Assembly: GCA_031276965.1 (NCBI GenBank)
Contig: JAISMC010000167.1
Span: 1-50,694 of the forward strand
From: Treponema sp.
Lineage (GTDB): Bacteria > Spirochaetota > Spirochaetia > Treponematales > Breznakiellaceae
DNA: 50,694 nucleotides
Reading direction: 5' to 3'
Below, piece after piece: positions 32,468 to 39,485 of this stretch (position 1 is the first letter of the stretch; each line of letters opens with the position of its first letter). Both the position numbers and the translations under genes were made by a program. The notes under the pieces are model-generated. The model had not been told where the DNA came from. It did no database searches and worked only from the letters and a program-made list of their open reading frames with translations.

Positions 32468-33727
32468 TTAGATTCCCGATGGATCCACATCGGCTTCGTA
32501 ATCAATGCCCGGTACGTCAAAACCGTGGGCTTCAAGAAAATCATGCTTGAAACCCGCCGCATCGGTGATTTCAAAGATATTTTCGTCCGTTACCTGTTCC
32601 ATCAGCTCCACGGTTTTCCGCTGTACGTCCTCCCGCATCTCCCAGTCGTCGATGCGGATCCGGCCTTCGCTGTCCACGGACACCCCGGCGGGATCCTCCG
32701 CGCCTTCGGCGGTATAGAGCCGCTCCGCATAGAGCCGGACGATCTGTTCGATGCAGCCTTCGTGAAGCTTCATGTCCTTCATAACTCGAAAGAGGCAGGA
32801 TACATAGAGGGGGATGATGGGAATCACCGCGCTGGCCCTGGTAACCAGGGCTTTGTTTACTGATATCCACGCCCGCCGCCGGGGAAAACCGGAACGGGAA
32901 AAGCGGAGATTGATGTCCCGGGCTGCCCGTTCCAGATCCTGCTTGGCCCGGCCTATGGTCCCGTTTTTATAGACGGCCCAGGACAACTCCGGCCCCAGGT
33001 AGGTATAGGCCACGGTCCGGGCGGCGGGAGAAAGGATGCCGTCCTTTTCCAGGGCTTCAATCCAAAGTTCCCAGTCTTCGCCTCCCATAACTTTGATCGT
33101 GTGGGCGATCTCCTCCTCCGAGGCGGGTTCCGCGGTAACCACCACGGACTTGCCGGTCATCATGTCGATGGTCCTGCCCGAATAGGCGCTCCCGATAGGC
33201 TTAATCACCGACCGGTACATTACGCCGTCCCTGGGATCGATTCGTACCGGCGAAGCCAGGGAATAGACGACAAGGTCCACCTGGGCGTTCAGCCCCGTCT
33301 CCGCCGCAAGCTCCCGGATCGCCGTCTTGGCGGCTTCCTTCATTTCAACGGAAAAGGCGTCCCCGTCCAGAGTTTTGGCGGGAAGTCCCGCCCCGGCGGC
33401 TTGGGCGCCGAAGGCCCGGTTATTATACCAGCCCGGAGTTCCCGGTTTTGCGGCGGAGGCGGCCTTCTCAAAGGAAACGCCCACCGTGGCGGCGCCGTAA
33501 CCGAAGGCTGCGGCGATGCGGCTTGCGAGGCCGTAGCCGGTGGAACAGCCAATTATAAGGGCAAAGCCGGGGCTTCCCGCAGGGGCGGCGGCTTTGGCGC
33601 CGGCGGGATCTTTCCCCCCCGCAAGGCTGGTTTTTACATAATCAATCTGATTCCTCACCATCCGGGCGCACCCTGCGGGGTGGCTGTTGATGCAGATATT
33701 GTTCCGTATCATCGGTTTTATTATCAT
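32468..33727 (-). CDS. fabV: Trans-2-enoyl-CoA/ACP reductase (FabV/TER type)
   Basis: This enzyme reduces the trans-2-enoyl thioester with NADH. The 419-aa chain closely follows the Treponema denticola enoyl-CoA reductase as I remember it: MIIKPMIRNNICINSHPAGC at the N-terminus, nucleotide motif GCSTGYGLASRIAAAFGYGA, WYNN, VYSLASPVR, KVMGGEDWELW, and the catalytic Tyr-x8-Lys in YKNGTIGRAK. The start has GGAG 6 bp upstream. The T. denticola enzyme was described as a crotonyl-CoA reductase, but here the gene sits between fabZ and accB and is the only enoyl reductase in the operon, so the ACP-linked last step of fatty-acid elongation is its likelier role. Confidence 0.95.
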   Translation of the reverse strand: MIIKPMIRNNICINSHPAGCARMVRNQIDYVKTSLAGGKDPAGAKAAAPAGSPGFALIIGCSTGYGLASRIAAAFGYGAATVGVSFEKAASAAKPGTPGWYNNRAFGAQAAGAGLPAKTLDGDAFSVEMKEAAKTAIRELAAETGLNAQVDLVVYSLASPVRIDPRDGVMYRSVIKPIGSAYSGRTIDMMTGKSVVVTAEPASEEEIAHTIKVMGGEDWELWIEALEKDGILSPAARTVAYTYLGPELSWAVYKNGTIGRAKQDLERAARDINLRFSRSGFPRRRAWISVNKALVTRASAVIPIIPLYVSCLFRVMKDMKLHEGCIEQIVRLYAERLYTAEGAEDPAGVSVDSEGRIRIDDWEMREDVQRKTVELMEQVTDENIFEITDAAGFKHDFLEAHGFDVPGIDYEADVDPSGI

Positions 33728-33798
33728 CGTTTTCTCCAGTGTTATTTGAGGGGACGCCAGTACCGCCCCTCCGGAATATTTTAATCCGGCAAAGCATC

Positions 33799-33838
33799 AG
33801 AGTTGTCCGGAAACCGAAGTGTTCGGATAACTCTATTG
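33799..33838. repeat. Hairpin repeat family, copy E (short form)
   Basis: AGAGTTGTCCG (33799-33809) pairs with CGGATAACTCT (33824-33834) over 11 bp, with one wobble, around an AAACCGAAGTG-type loop. It ends in CTCTATTG like copy A. It lies in the 162-bp fabZ-fabV gap, the widest gap in an otherwise compact operon. Confidence 0.65.
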
Positions 33839-33889
33839 GAGTTGTCCGGCGCTCCGCAAATCGACGTTGCTCCGCAGAATGGGATGCCC

Positions 33890-34321
33890 CTACTGCGGCT
33901 CCTGGGGCGGCGCCACAAGGCAGAGCCATTCCGCCTCAGCCGCCAGTTCCTCTCCCACATAGGCCTTGCCGGCCTGCTTTATCATCTTTGCCGAAACCCG
34001 GAGGTTTTCAATCTCCGACCGGACCTCTTCCCCGGGCCGGACCTGGCGGCGGAATTTTACCTTATCCACCGAGGCGAGGAAAAAAAGGTCCTTCCCGCCC
34101 AGGATACCCAGCTTCCGCAGTCCCGCCCCGCCGGACTGGGCCATGGTTTCCACCAGGATCACTCCGGGTACCACCGGATACCGGGGAAAGTGTCCGGCGA
34201 AGAAGAATTCTTTTTCCGTAAAAACATGGCGGGCGGTAACGTGCTTTTCACCGGCGCTTACGATTTCGTCAACAAACAAAAAGGGGAAACGGTGGGGAAG
34301 GAGCCCTTCTATTTCATTCAT
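33890..34321 (-). CDS. fabZ: 3-hydroxyacyl-ACP dehydratase
   Basis: FabZ dehydrates 3-hydroxyacyl-ACP to trans-2-enoyl-ACP. The start at 34321 (GGAAG just upstream) gives a 143-aa protein of normal length; a longer frame reaching 34513 lies inside fabF and is rejected. Visible motifs are LLPHRFPFLFVDEI and the hot-dog active-site segment AGHFPRYPVVPGVILVE with the catalytic His, and a Glu in ILVETMAQ. Its start overlaps the fabF stop by 8 bp. It hands its product to the FabV-type reductase encoded next. Confidence 0.95.
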   Translation of the reverse strand: MNEIEGLLPHRFPFLFVDEIVSAGEKHVTARHVFTEKEFFFAGHFPRYPVVPGVILVETMAQSGGAGLRKLGILGGKDLFFLASVDKVKFRRQVRPGEEVRSEIENLRVSAKMIKQAGKAYVGEELAAEAEWLCLVAPPQEPQ

Positions 34322-35588
34322 AATACTTCCTAAAAACCACAACTCCATTGTGGCCGCCGAAACCCAGAGACCCCGATGCTGCGGCATTGACGGTACCGTA
34401 CTGTACCTTGTTGGGAACATAATCCAGATCGCAGGCGGGATCGGGATTTTCCAAATTGATAGTGGGGGGGAAGAAACCCTCCCGTATTGCCAGAATACAG
34501 GCGATGGCCTCAATGGCTCCGCCGCCGGCGATGCAATGGCCGGTCATACTTTTGGTACTGGATACCTTGAGCCTATAGGCGTAATCCCCAAAAGCGTATT
34601 TAAGCATCTTCGTTTCCGTAGCGTCGTTAAGCTCCGTGGAGGTTCCGTGGGCATTGTAGTACTGAATCTCTTCGGCCCTCATCCCGGCGTCTTTCAGGGC
34701 AAGCTTGATCGCCCGGCCGCCTCCTTCACCGGAGGGTTCCGGGGCGGTGATGTGGTATGCATCGGCGGTTCCGCCGTATCCGGCAAATTCCGCCAGAACC
34801 GCCGCCCCCCGGCCTTTGGCATACTCTTCGCTTTCCAGGATCAATACTCCCGCCCCTTCTCCCAGGACAAAGCCGTCCCGGTCCGCATCAAAGGGGCGGC
34901 TTGCCTTTTCCGGGGCACCGTTCCATTTTGTAGACAGGGCTTTGAGCATCTGGAAACCGCCGATGGCAAAGGGAACTATGCAGGCCTCGGTACCTCCGGC
35001 GATCACCACATCGCAGCGGCCGGAACGGATCAGGTCCAGGGCCTGTCCCAGCGCGTCGGTGCCGGAGGCGCAGGCGGTAACCTGGGTATAGGCGGGCCCT
35101 TTGGTCCCGTAGATCATGGAGATGTTCCCCGCCGCCTCATTGGGAATCATCAGCGGTATGGTCAGGGGCAGCATGCGCCGGGGACCGTTGTCGAAAAGTT
35201 TATGGAAGGATTCGGTAACCGCCTCGAAGCCGCCCATGCCGTTCCCCAGGACAATGCCCGTTCTTTCCGCGGAACCTTTTATGCGCTTCCGGAGACCCTC
35301 ACCGGTATCGGCCGTTTCCGCCAGTCCCGCCTGTTCCAAAGCCTGGGCCGCGGCGGCGGCGGCAAACTTGGTAAAGCGGCACATCTTTCTTGCATCCTTT
35401 TTATCGATCCAGATCAAAGGGTCAAAGTCCTTTACCTCCCCGGCAATCTGCACGTCAAAACCTTCGGGATCAAACCGGGTTATCCTCCCGATGCCGCTCT
35501 TTCCCGCCTTGAGGGCTTCCTTAAAGGTTTCCACCGAATTACCGATAGGGGAAATTACTCCCATCCCGGTAACCACTACTCGCTTCAT
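34314..35588 (-). CDS. fabF: 3-oxoacyl-ACP synthase II
   Basis: FabF condenses malonyl-ACP with the growing acyl-ACP. The 424-aa thiolase-fold protein has the acyl-accepting Cys173 in VTACASGTDALG, the two catalytic histidines in NAHGTSTELND and KSMTGHCIAGGG, and the FGFGGHN-type GSLGFGGHNGVVVF end. Strong GGAGG precedes the ATG. It follows fabG by 16 bp. In many bacteria acpP sits exactly in this gap; here there is no room for it. Confidence 0.96.
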   Translation of the reverse strand: MKRVVVTGMGVISPIGNSVETFKEALKAGKSGIGRITRFDPEGFDVQIAGEVKDFDPLIWIDKKDARKMCRFTKFAAAAAAQALEQAGLAETADTGEGLRKRIKGSAERTGIVLGNGMGGFEAVTESFHKLFDNGPRRMLPLTIPLMIPNEAAGNISMIYGTKGPAYTQVTACASGTDALGQALDLIRSGRCDVVIAGGTEACIVPFAIGGFQMLKALSTKWNGAPEKASRPFDADRDGFVLGEGAGVLILESEEYAKGRGAAVLAEFAGYGGTADAYHITAPEPSGEGGGRAIKLALKDAGMRAEEIQYYNAHGTSTELNDATETKMLKYAFGDYAYRLKVSSTKSMTGHCIAGGGAIEAIACILAIREGFFPPTINLENPDPACDLDYVPNKVQYGTVNAAASGSLGFGGHNGVVVFRKYYE

Positions 35589-35604
35589 ACTATCCTCCGC
35601 AGTC

Positions 35605-36339
35605 TTAGATAAACATGCCGCCGTCTACGGCAAGTACCTGGCCGGTGATATAGGCCGATCCATCGGAGGCCAGAAACAGGGCCGCCTCCGCCACATCCTC
35701 TCCCCGTCCTATACGTTTAAGGGGAATGCGCTCGATGATCTTTTCCTTCGCTTCCCCGGGGATGGCGCCGGTCATGTCCGAGGCAATGTAGCCTGGGGCG
35801 ATGGCGTTAACCCGGATCCCCCGGCCCGCCGTTTCCTGGGCCAGGCTCTTGGTAAGGCCGATGAGCCCCGCCTTGCTGGCGGCGTAATTAGCCTGGCCGC
35901 CGTTGCCGTGGATTCCCACTACGCTGGACATATTGATGATCGAACCGTTCCGCCGCCGGATCATATCCCGCCCCACGGCGCGGGCGGCAAGAAAGGCTGC
36001 GGTAAGATTCACGTCCAGCACCTTCTGAAAGTCCTCCAGGCTCATCCTGAAGGAAAGGTTATCCCGGGTGATTCCCGCGTTGTTAACCAAAATATCGAAG
36101 CCCCCCGCTTCCTTTACCGCCGCCTCGATGAGGGCCTCCAGATCCGTCAGTTTTCCCAGATCCGCGCTGATCCAGTGCAGGCGGCCCGCGGAGGCGGCGA
36201 TACGGCTCCCGAGGTCTTCCGGCTCTTTGGTTCCCAGACCCCAGACTTCGGCGCCCTCCGCGAGGAAACGGTCCGCAATGGCGCGGCCTATCCCCCGGGA
36301 GGCCCCGGTAACCAGGGCCTTCTTGTTTTCCAGTCTCAT
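35605..36339 (-). CDS. fabG: 3-oxoacyl-ACP reductase
   Basis: FabG reduces 3-oxoacyl-ACP with NADPH. The 244-aa SDR has the cofactor motif VTGASRGIGRAIA, NNAGITRDN, the catalytic Ser in NMSSVVG and Tyr-Lys in YAASKAG, and the C-terminal SAYITGQVLAVDGGM. Length and motifs are typical. Its start overlaps the fabD stop by 4 bp, and fabF follows after 16 bp. Confidence 0.96.
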   Translation of the reverse strand: MRLENKKALVTGASRGIGRAIADRFLAEGAEVWGLGTKEPEDLGSRIAASAGRLHWISADLGKLTDLEALIEAAVKEAGGFDILVNNAGITRDNLSFRMSLEDFQKVLDVNLTAAFLAARAVGRDMIRRRNGSIINMSSVVGIHGNGGQANYAASKAGLIGLTKSLAQETAGRGIRVNAIAPGYIASDMTGAIPGEAKEKIIERIPLKRIGRGEDVAEAALFLASDGSAYITGQVLAVDGGMFI

Positions 36340-37292
36340 ACCAGCTCCTCTATATCCTTTACGGTTCCCGCGGCGTAACAGGGAATTTCACTGCCCCTGT
36401 CCTTCCACAAACCCTGGAGTACCCTGCCGGGACCGGTTTCTAAGACCGCTCCGGTTCCCAGGGCCAAAATCGCATCCTCCTCACTGGTCCAGCGGACCGT
36501 CCCGGTGATCTGCCGGAGGGCGAGCTCCTTTACCTCGATTCCGGAGAAGACCCGCTTCCCCGACACGTTGGAAAAGAGGGGAATGGCCGGATCCTTAAAG
36601 TGAACTTCCTCCAAAACCGGGGCAAAGGCTTCCGCGGCCTCCGCCATCAGGGGAGAATGGAAGGGGCCCGCCACCGCCAGCGGCAGGACCCGCTTGGCCC
36701 CCGCTTCCTTAAACCGTTCCCGGGCCGCCGCCAGGGCTTCCGCAGTACCGGAGATTACCACCTGCCGGGGCGAGTTGAAGTTGGCCGCATAGAGTCCTTC
36801 AAGGCCCCCGGCGATCCACTCGGCGATTAGGGTCTCCACCCGTTCCGGGGGAAGTCCCATCACCGCCGCCATGCCGGGGACCGTTCCTGTTCCGGCTTCC
36901 CGGATACGATCCGCCGCATGCTGCATGGCCGCTCCCCGCTCCCGTACCAGGGTAAAGCAGTCTTCCGGGGAGATAACCCCGGCGCTTACCATAGCGGCGT
37001 ATTCCCCCAGGCTGTGCCCCGCGCAGGCTGCGGGCCTGATGCCCCGTTCCCCCAGGAAGGCCGCCGCCGCCAGGTTGGCCAGGGTAACTGCGGGCTGGGC
37101 GATGTCGGAACGCCTCAAGGTTTCGGCGTCCGAATCCCGGAGCAGGGCTTCCATGTTCCGGCCCATTGACTTCGAGGCAAGGACAAAGAGTTCCCGTACC
37201 CCGGCGCTCCCTGCGGCAAGAAAGTCCAGAGCCATTCCCTGGTATTGGGTTCCCTGTCCGGGAAACAGGAAGGTCCGGTTCTTTTCTACCAT
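36336..37292 (-). CDS. fabD: Malonyl-CoA:ACP transacylase
   Basis: FabD loads malonate from CoA onto ACP. The 318-aa protein has the N-terminal FLFPGQGTQYQGMALDF, the nucleophile Ser in AGHSLGEYAA, the Arg in LVRERGAAMQ and the catalytic His in VAGPFHSPLM. It overlaps fabH upstream by 7 bp and fabG downstream by 4 bp. The GGAGGG ribosome site lies about 11 bp from the ATG, slightly far, and coupling with fabH probably compensates. Confidence 0.96.
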   Translation of the reverse strand: MVEKNRTFLFPGQGTQYQGMALDFLAAGSAGVRELFVLASKSMGRNMEALLRDSDAETLRRSDIAQPAVTLANLAAAAFLGERGIRPAACAGHSLGEYAAMVSAGVISPEDCFTLVRERGAAMQHAADRIREAGTGTVPGMAAVMGLPPERVETLIAEWIAGGLEGLYAANFNSPRQVVISGTAEALAAARERFKEAGAKRVLPLAVAGPFHSPLMAEAAEAFAPVLEEVHFKDPAIPLFSNVSGKRVFSGIEVKELALRQITGTVRWTSEEDAILALGTGAVLETGPGRVLQGLWKDRGSEIPCYAAGTVKDIEELV

Positions 37293-38311
37293 ATAATTAA
37301 ATTCCCTCCACAGGTGAGGCCGCCGCCAAAACCTATGGTCATGATCAGATCCCCCCGGCGCAATTTTCCGCTCCGGTTCAACTCGTCCAGAGCGAGGGGG
37401 ATCGATGCGGAGGAGGTATTGGCGTATTCTTCAATATTAAGGAAAAACTTTTTCTCCGGTATCCCCAGCCGTTTGCCCGCGGCCTGCACAATCCTGGCGT
37501 TGGCCTGGTGGGGTACGATCAGGCTTATATCGTCGATGGTGATCTTTTCCTCCCTCAGAAGCTTTTCGATGATCCCGGTTACCGCCTTGACCGCAAAGTT
37601 ATAAACAGCCTGGCCGTTCATATCAATATGGGGGGGAATGTCCACGGTTTCCCCCGGCTTATAGGGTAAACGGGACCCGCCCCGCCGTATAATAAGATGT
37701 TCAGCCCCGGATCCGTCCGCCCCCAGGATGGTCCGCAGGAGCCCCCGTTTTTCCGGACCCTCCGCCGGGGCCGTGGTCTTTTCGAGTAGCGCCGCTCCGG
37801 CGCCGTCCCCAAAGAGGACGCAGGTTCCCCGGTCATCCCAGTTGGTAAAGCGGGTCAAGATTTCAGAACCTATCACCAGGGCCCGTTTCCGGGCGCCGGA
37901 AATTGCCAGCAGCCCCGCGGCGGCCTCAAGGCCGTAGATAAAGCCGGTACAGCCTGCGGTAATATCCATGGCGGCGGCCTCCGCCGCCCCCAGTCTGCCC
38001 TGAATAAGGCAGGCCGTGGAGGGAGTCCCGTAGTGATCCGGGGTAGCGGTGGCAACCAGGATCAAGTCCAGGCTCAGGGCCGCCGCTTCCGGGGTCCGGC
38101 CCTCCCGTTCCGCAGCCATAGAAAGGGCCTGTTTTGCCGCCTCCAGGGCCAAATCGCTACATGCCGTATGTTCACCGGCAATATGCCGGCTTCCTATACC
38201 CGTATGAGAGCGAATCCATTCATCGCTGGTGTCGATCCGCTTCGCTAAATCATCGTTGGTAACCCTTTGTTCCGGTACAGCCCGTCCCGTAGCGGCAATT
38301 TCCATAGCCAT
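37286..38311 (-). CDS. fabH: 3-oxoacyl-ACP synthase III
   Basis: FabH starts fatty-acid synthesis by condensing acetyl-CoA (or a branched acyl-CoA) with malonyl-ACP. I use the ATG at 38309-38311 with AAGG 7 bp upstream; a GTG one codon earlier or an ATG two codons later is possible. About 341 aa. The active-site Cys is in DITAGCTGFIYG and the His in VPHQANARIV; the FGGGLTCGG end replaces the usual FGAGLTWG. It is the first gene of the leftward operon, behind the promoter at 38354-38381. Confidence 0.95.
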   Translation of the reverse strand: MAMEIAATGRAVPEQRVTNDDLAKRIDTSDEWIRSHTGIGSRHIAGEHTACSDLALEAAKQALSMAAEREGRTPEAAALSLDLILVATATPDHYGTPSTACLIQGRLGAAEAAAMDITAGCTGFIYGLEAAAGLLAISGARKRALVIGSEILTRFTNWDDRGTCVLFGDGAGAALLEKTTAPAEGPEKRGLLRTILGADGSGAEHLIIRRGGSRLPYKPGETVDIPPHIDMNGQAVYNFAVKAVTGIIEKLLREEKITIDDISLIVPHQANARIVQAAGKRLGIPEKKFFLNIEEYANTSSASIPLALDELNRSGKLRRGDLIMTIGFGGGLTCGGNLIIW

Positions 38312-38353
38312 CACAATGCCTTACATGACAAAGTATTAATATCTGTCATAATT

Positions 38354-38381
38354 AATCTAACATATTTCTTGAAAATGTCAA
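38354..38381 (-). promoter_or_regulatory. Promoter of the fab-acc operon
   Basis: On the minus strand: TTGACA (38376-38381), a 16-bp spacer and TAGATT (38354-38359). Transcription would start near 38347, about 36 bp before fabH. A TTAAT/ATTAA inverted repeat around the start (about 38336-38355) could be an operator. Confidence 0.6.
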
Positions 38382-38497
38382 GATCAAGATACTTATTAGA
38401 CCCATGAAGGATTTGCAGGTTGCATAATTTCCTGACATTGGGGACCGGCCTAAACCAGTCAGGCAAAAAATTTTTCTCAAAATTTTTTTCAAAACCA

Positions 38498-38526
38498 TTG
38501 ACAAGGCTATGAATATTCTGATTAAA
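38498..38526 (+). promoter_or_regulatory. Possible promoter for the C_GCAxxG_C_C gene and downstream cluster
   Basis: TTGACA at 38498-38503 is consensus; 17 bp later is ATTAAA (38521-38526), a weak -10 box. The DNA around it is very AT-rich. Transcription would begin near 38533, giving a leader of about 205 nt. Confidence 0.45.
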
Positions 38527-38535
38527 TATATGTGT

Positions 38536-38735
38536 TTTATAGTATATAAATACTATATTTTTAATATGTAATTGGCGGGGTGTTCCAATCCGGTGGATTT
38601 GGAAGGCCGCCGCCGTGGAACCGGCTTAATAGGCTGGCGGAACTTGGTTTGGGTCTTAGGCAAACCAAATTTTTGAGAGAGGTATGACGGCGCACGAGAG
38701 TTTGGGCCGTCTTCCAAATTAACAGGAGGAGGATT
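38536..38735 (+). promoter_or_regulatory. Structured ~200-nt leader of the Cys-rich protein gene
   Basis: Four nested elements follow the promoter: a TATAGTA/TACTATA inverted repeat (38538-38557), a TTCCAA...TTGGAA hairpin (about 38583-38605), a CCGCC...GGCGG stem enclosing CCGGCTT/AGGCTGG (about 38607-38640), and a TTGGTTTG (38644-38651) / CAAACCAA (38661-38668) stem followed by ATTTTT. The last is terminator-like and ends 63 nt before the gene, so attenuation by a ligand or protein is plausible. It matches no riboswitch class I know. Confidence 0.45.
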
Positions 38736-38737
38736 TT

Positions 38738-39214
38738 ATGGCAGATGAACCGGCAGGAAAGAATCCTGTGGCCGAATTGGCGAGAAAGCATTTTATTTAT
38801 GGATACCATTGCAGTGAATCCGTAGTTAAGGCTGTTAACGAATACTACGATCTAAAGCTCGATGATTCCATAATAAGAATGGTAAGCGCCTTTGCCGCCG
38901 GAATGGGCGAAGCTAAATGCGCCTGCGGGTGTATTACGGGCGGCGTTATCGTCCTGGGCTATTTGTACGGACGGGTAGAGTCCCATGAGGATGACGATCT
39001 TATCGCCGATCTGGCAAAGGAACTGCACGATAAATTCATAGCCGAATTTAAGGTGGCTTGCTGCAAGGAACTGACTAAGGATGTCAAATGGGGACATCCC
39101 GATCACCGGGAGAAGTGCGGCGAGTATGTCTACAGCGCCGCCCGGAATTTAAGCGAGCTATTAGAGGAAACTCAAAGAAACCTGCCGGTCGAACACGGTA
39201 TCCGGCAGCGGTGA
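38738..39214 (+). CDS. C_GCAxxG_C_C-type Cys-rich putative redox protein
   Basis: A 158-aa cytoplasmic protein behind an AGGAGG site. The cysteine pattern is Cys25 (YHCSES), Cys61/63/65 in KCACGCITGG, Cys108-Cys109 in KVACCKELT and Cys127 in REKCGEY. This is the pattern of the C_GCAxxG_C_C family (putative redox-active proteins, function unknown). Three central cysteines plus later ones could bind a metal cluster or form disulfides. The same domain, with the same SES, FAAGxGE and ACC motifs, is fused to a cysteine synthase at 47496-48926, so the two copies bracket the aldolase/glycyl-radical genes. A structured leader precedes it. Confidence 0.88.
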   Translation: MADEPAGKNPVAELARKHFIYGYHCSESVVKAVNEYYDLKLDDSIIRMVSAFAAGMGEAKCACGCITGGVIVLGYLYGRVESHEDDDLIADLAKELHDKFIAEFKVACCKELTKDVKWGHPDHREKCGEYVYSAARNLSELLEETQRNLPVEHGIRQR

Positions 39215-39437
39215 CGGCATGTCAGGATATCCGAAGCGGTTTCAGAATGAATACAGCGGATCGAGGGACGGCCGGGCATAATTTCCGGGCAGCCTCTTTG
39301 ACCCGGGAAGTTTGTGCATGCCGTCATACGAAAAAATCGTCATCGGGGCGGGTAAAAGAACGGCGCGCTTATCCATACCCACGCCATGTATTCCGCCGTA
39401 TTGGCGGCGGCCCGGCTTGCCTTTCCGGCAATTGCAG
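39205..39437 (+). pseudogene. Decayed duplicate of the class II aldolase gene and its leader
   Basis: The stretch 39318-39437 opens with ATGCCGTCATACGAAA and runs parallel to the intact aldolase start at 43218 for about 45 bp. It then jumps to sequence matching the aldolase metal-site region (ATCCATACCCACGCCATGTA) and ends near GGCAATTGCAGGA. About 80 codons are missing and the frame is broken. The preceding 110 bp (from about 39205) also match the intact gene's leader, including GGTTTCAGAAT and a degraded GGGCATAATTTCCGGGC hairpin. It is therefore a relic of a duplication. No functional product is expected. Confidence 0.75.
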
Positions 39438-39485
39438 GATCGGATACTTTTGGCAGCGATGATTTGAAGAGACGAGGAGAGTGCG

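Noticed and set aside
33966-36378. Long plus-strand frames opposite fabZ, fabF and fabG
   Set aside because: Same reason: the minus-strand genes carry full catalytic motifs and correct spacing.
38600-38640. Possible T-box motif (GTGGAACCG) in the leader of the Cys-rich protein
   Set aside because: The surrounding T-box elements (long stem I, specifier loop) do not fit in the roughly 70 nt available upstream, and the core bases do not follow the consensus.
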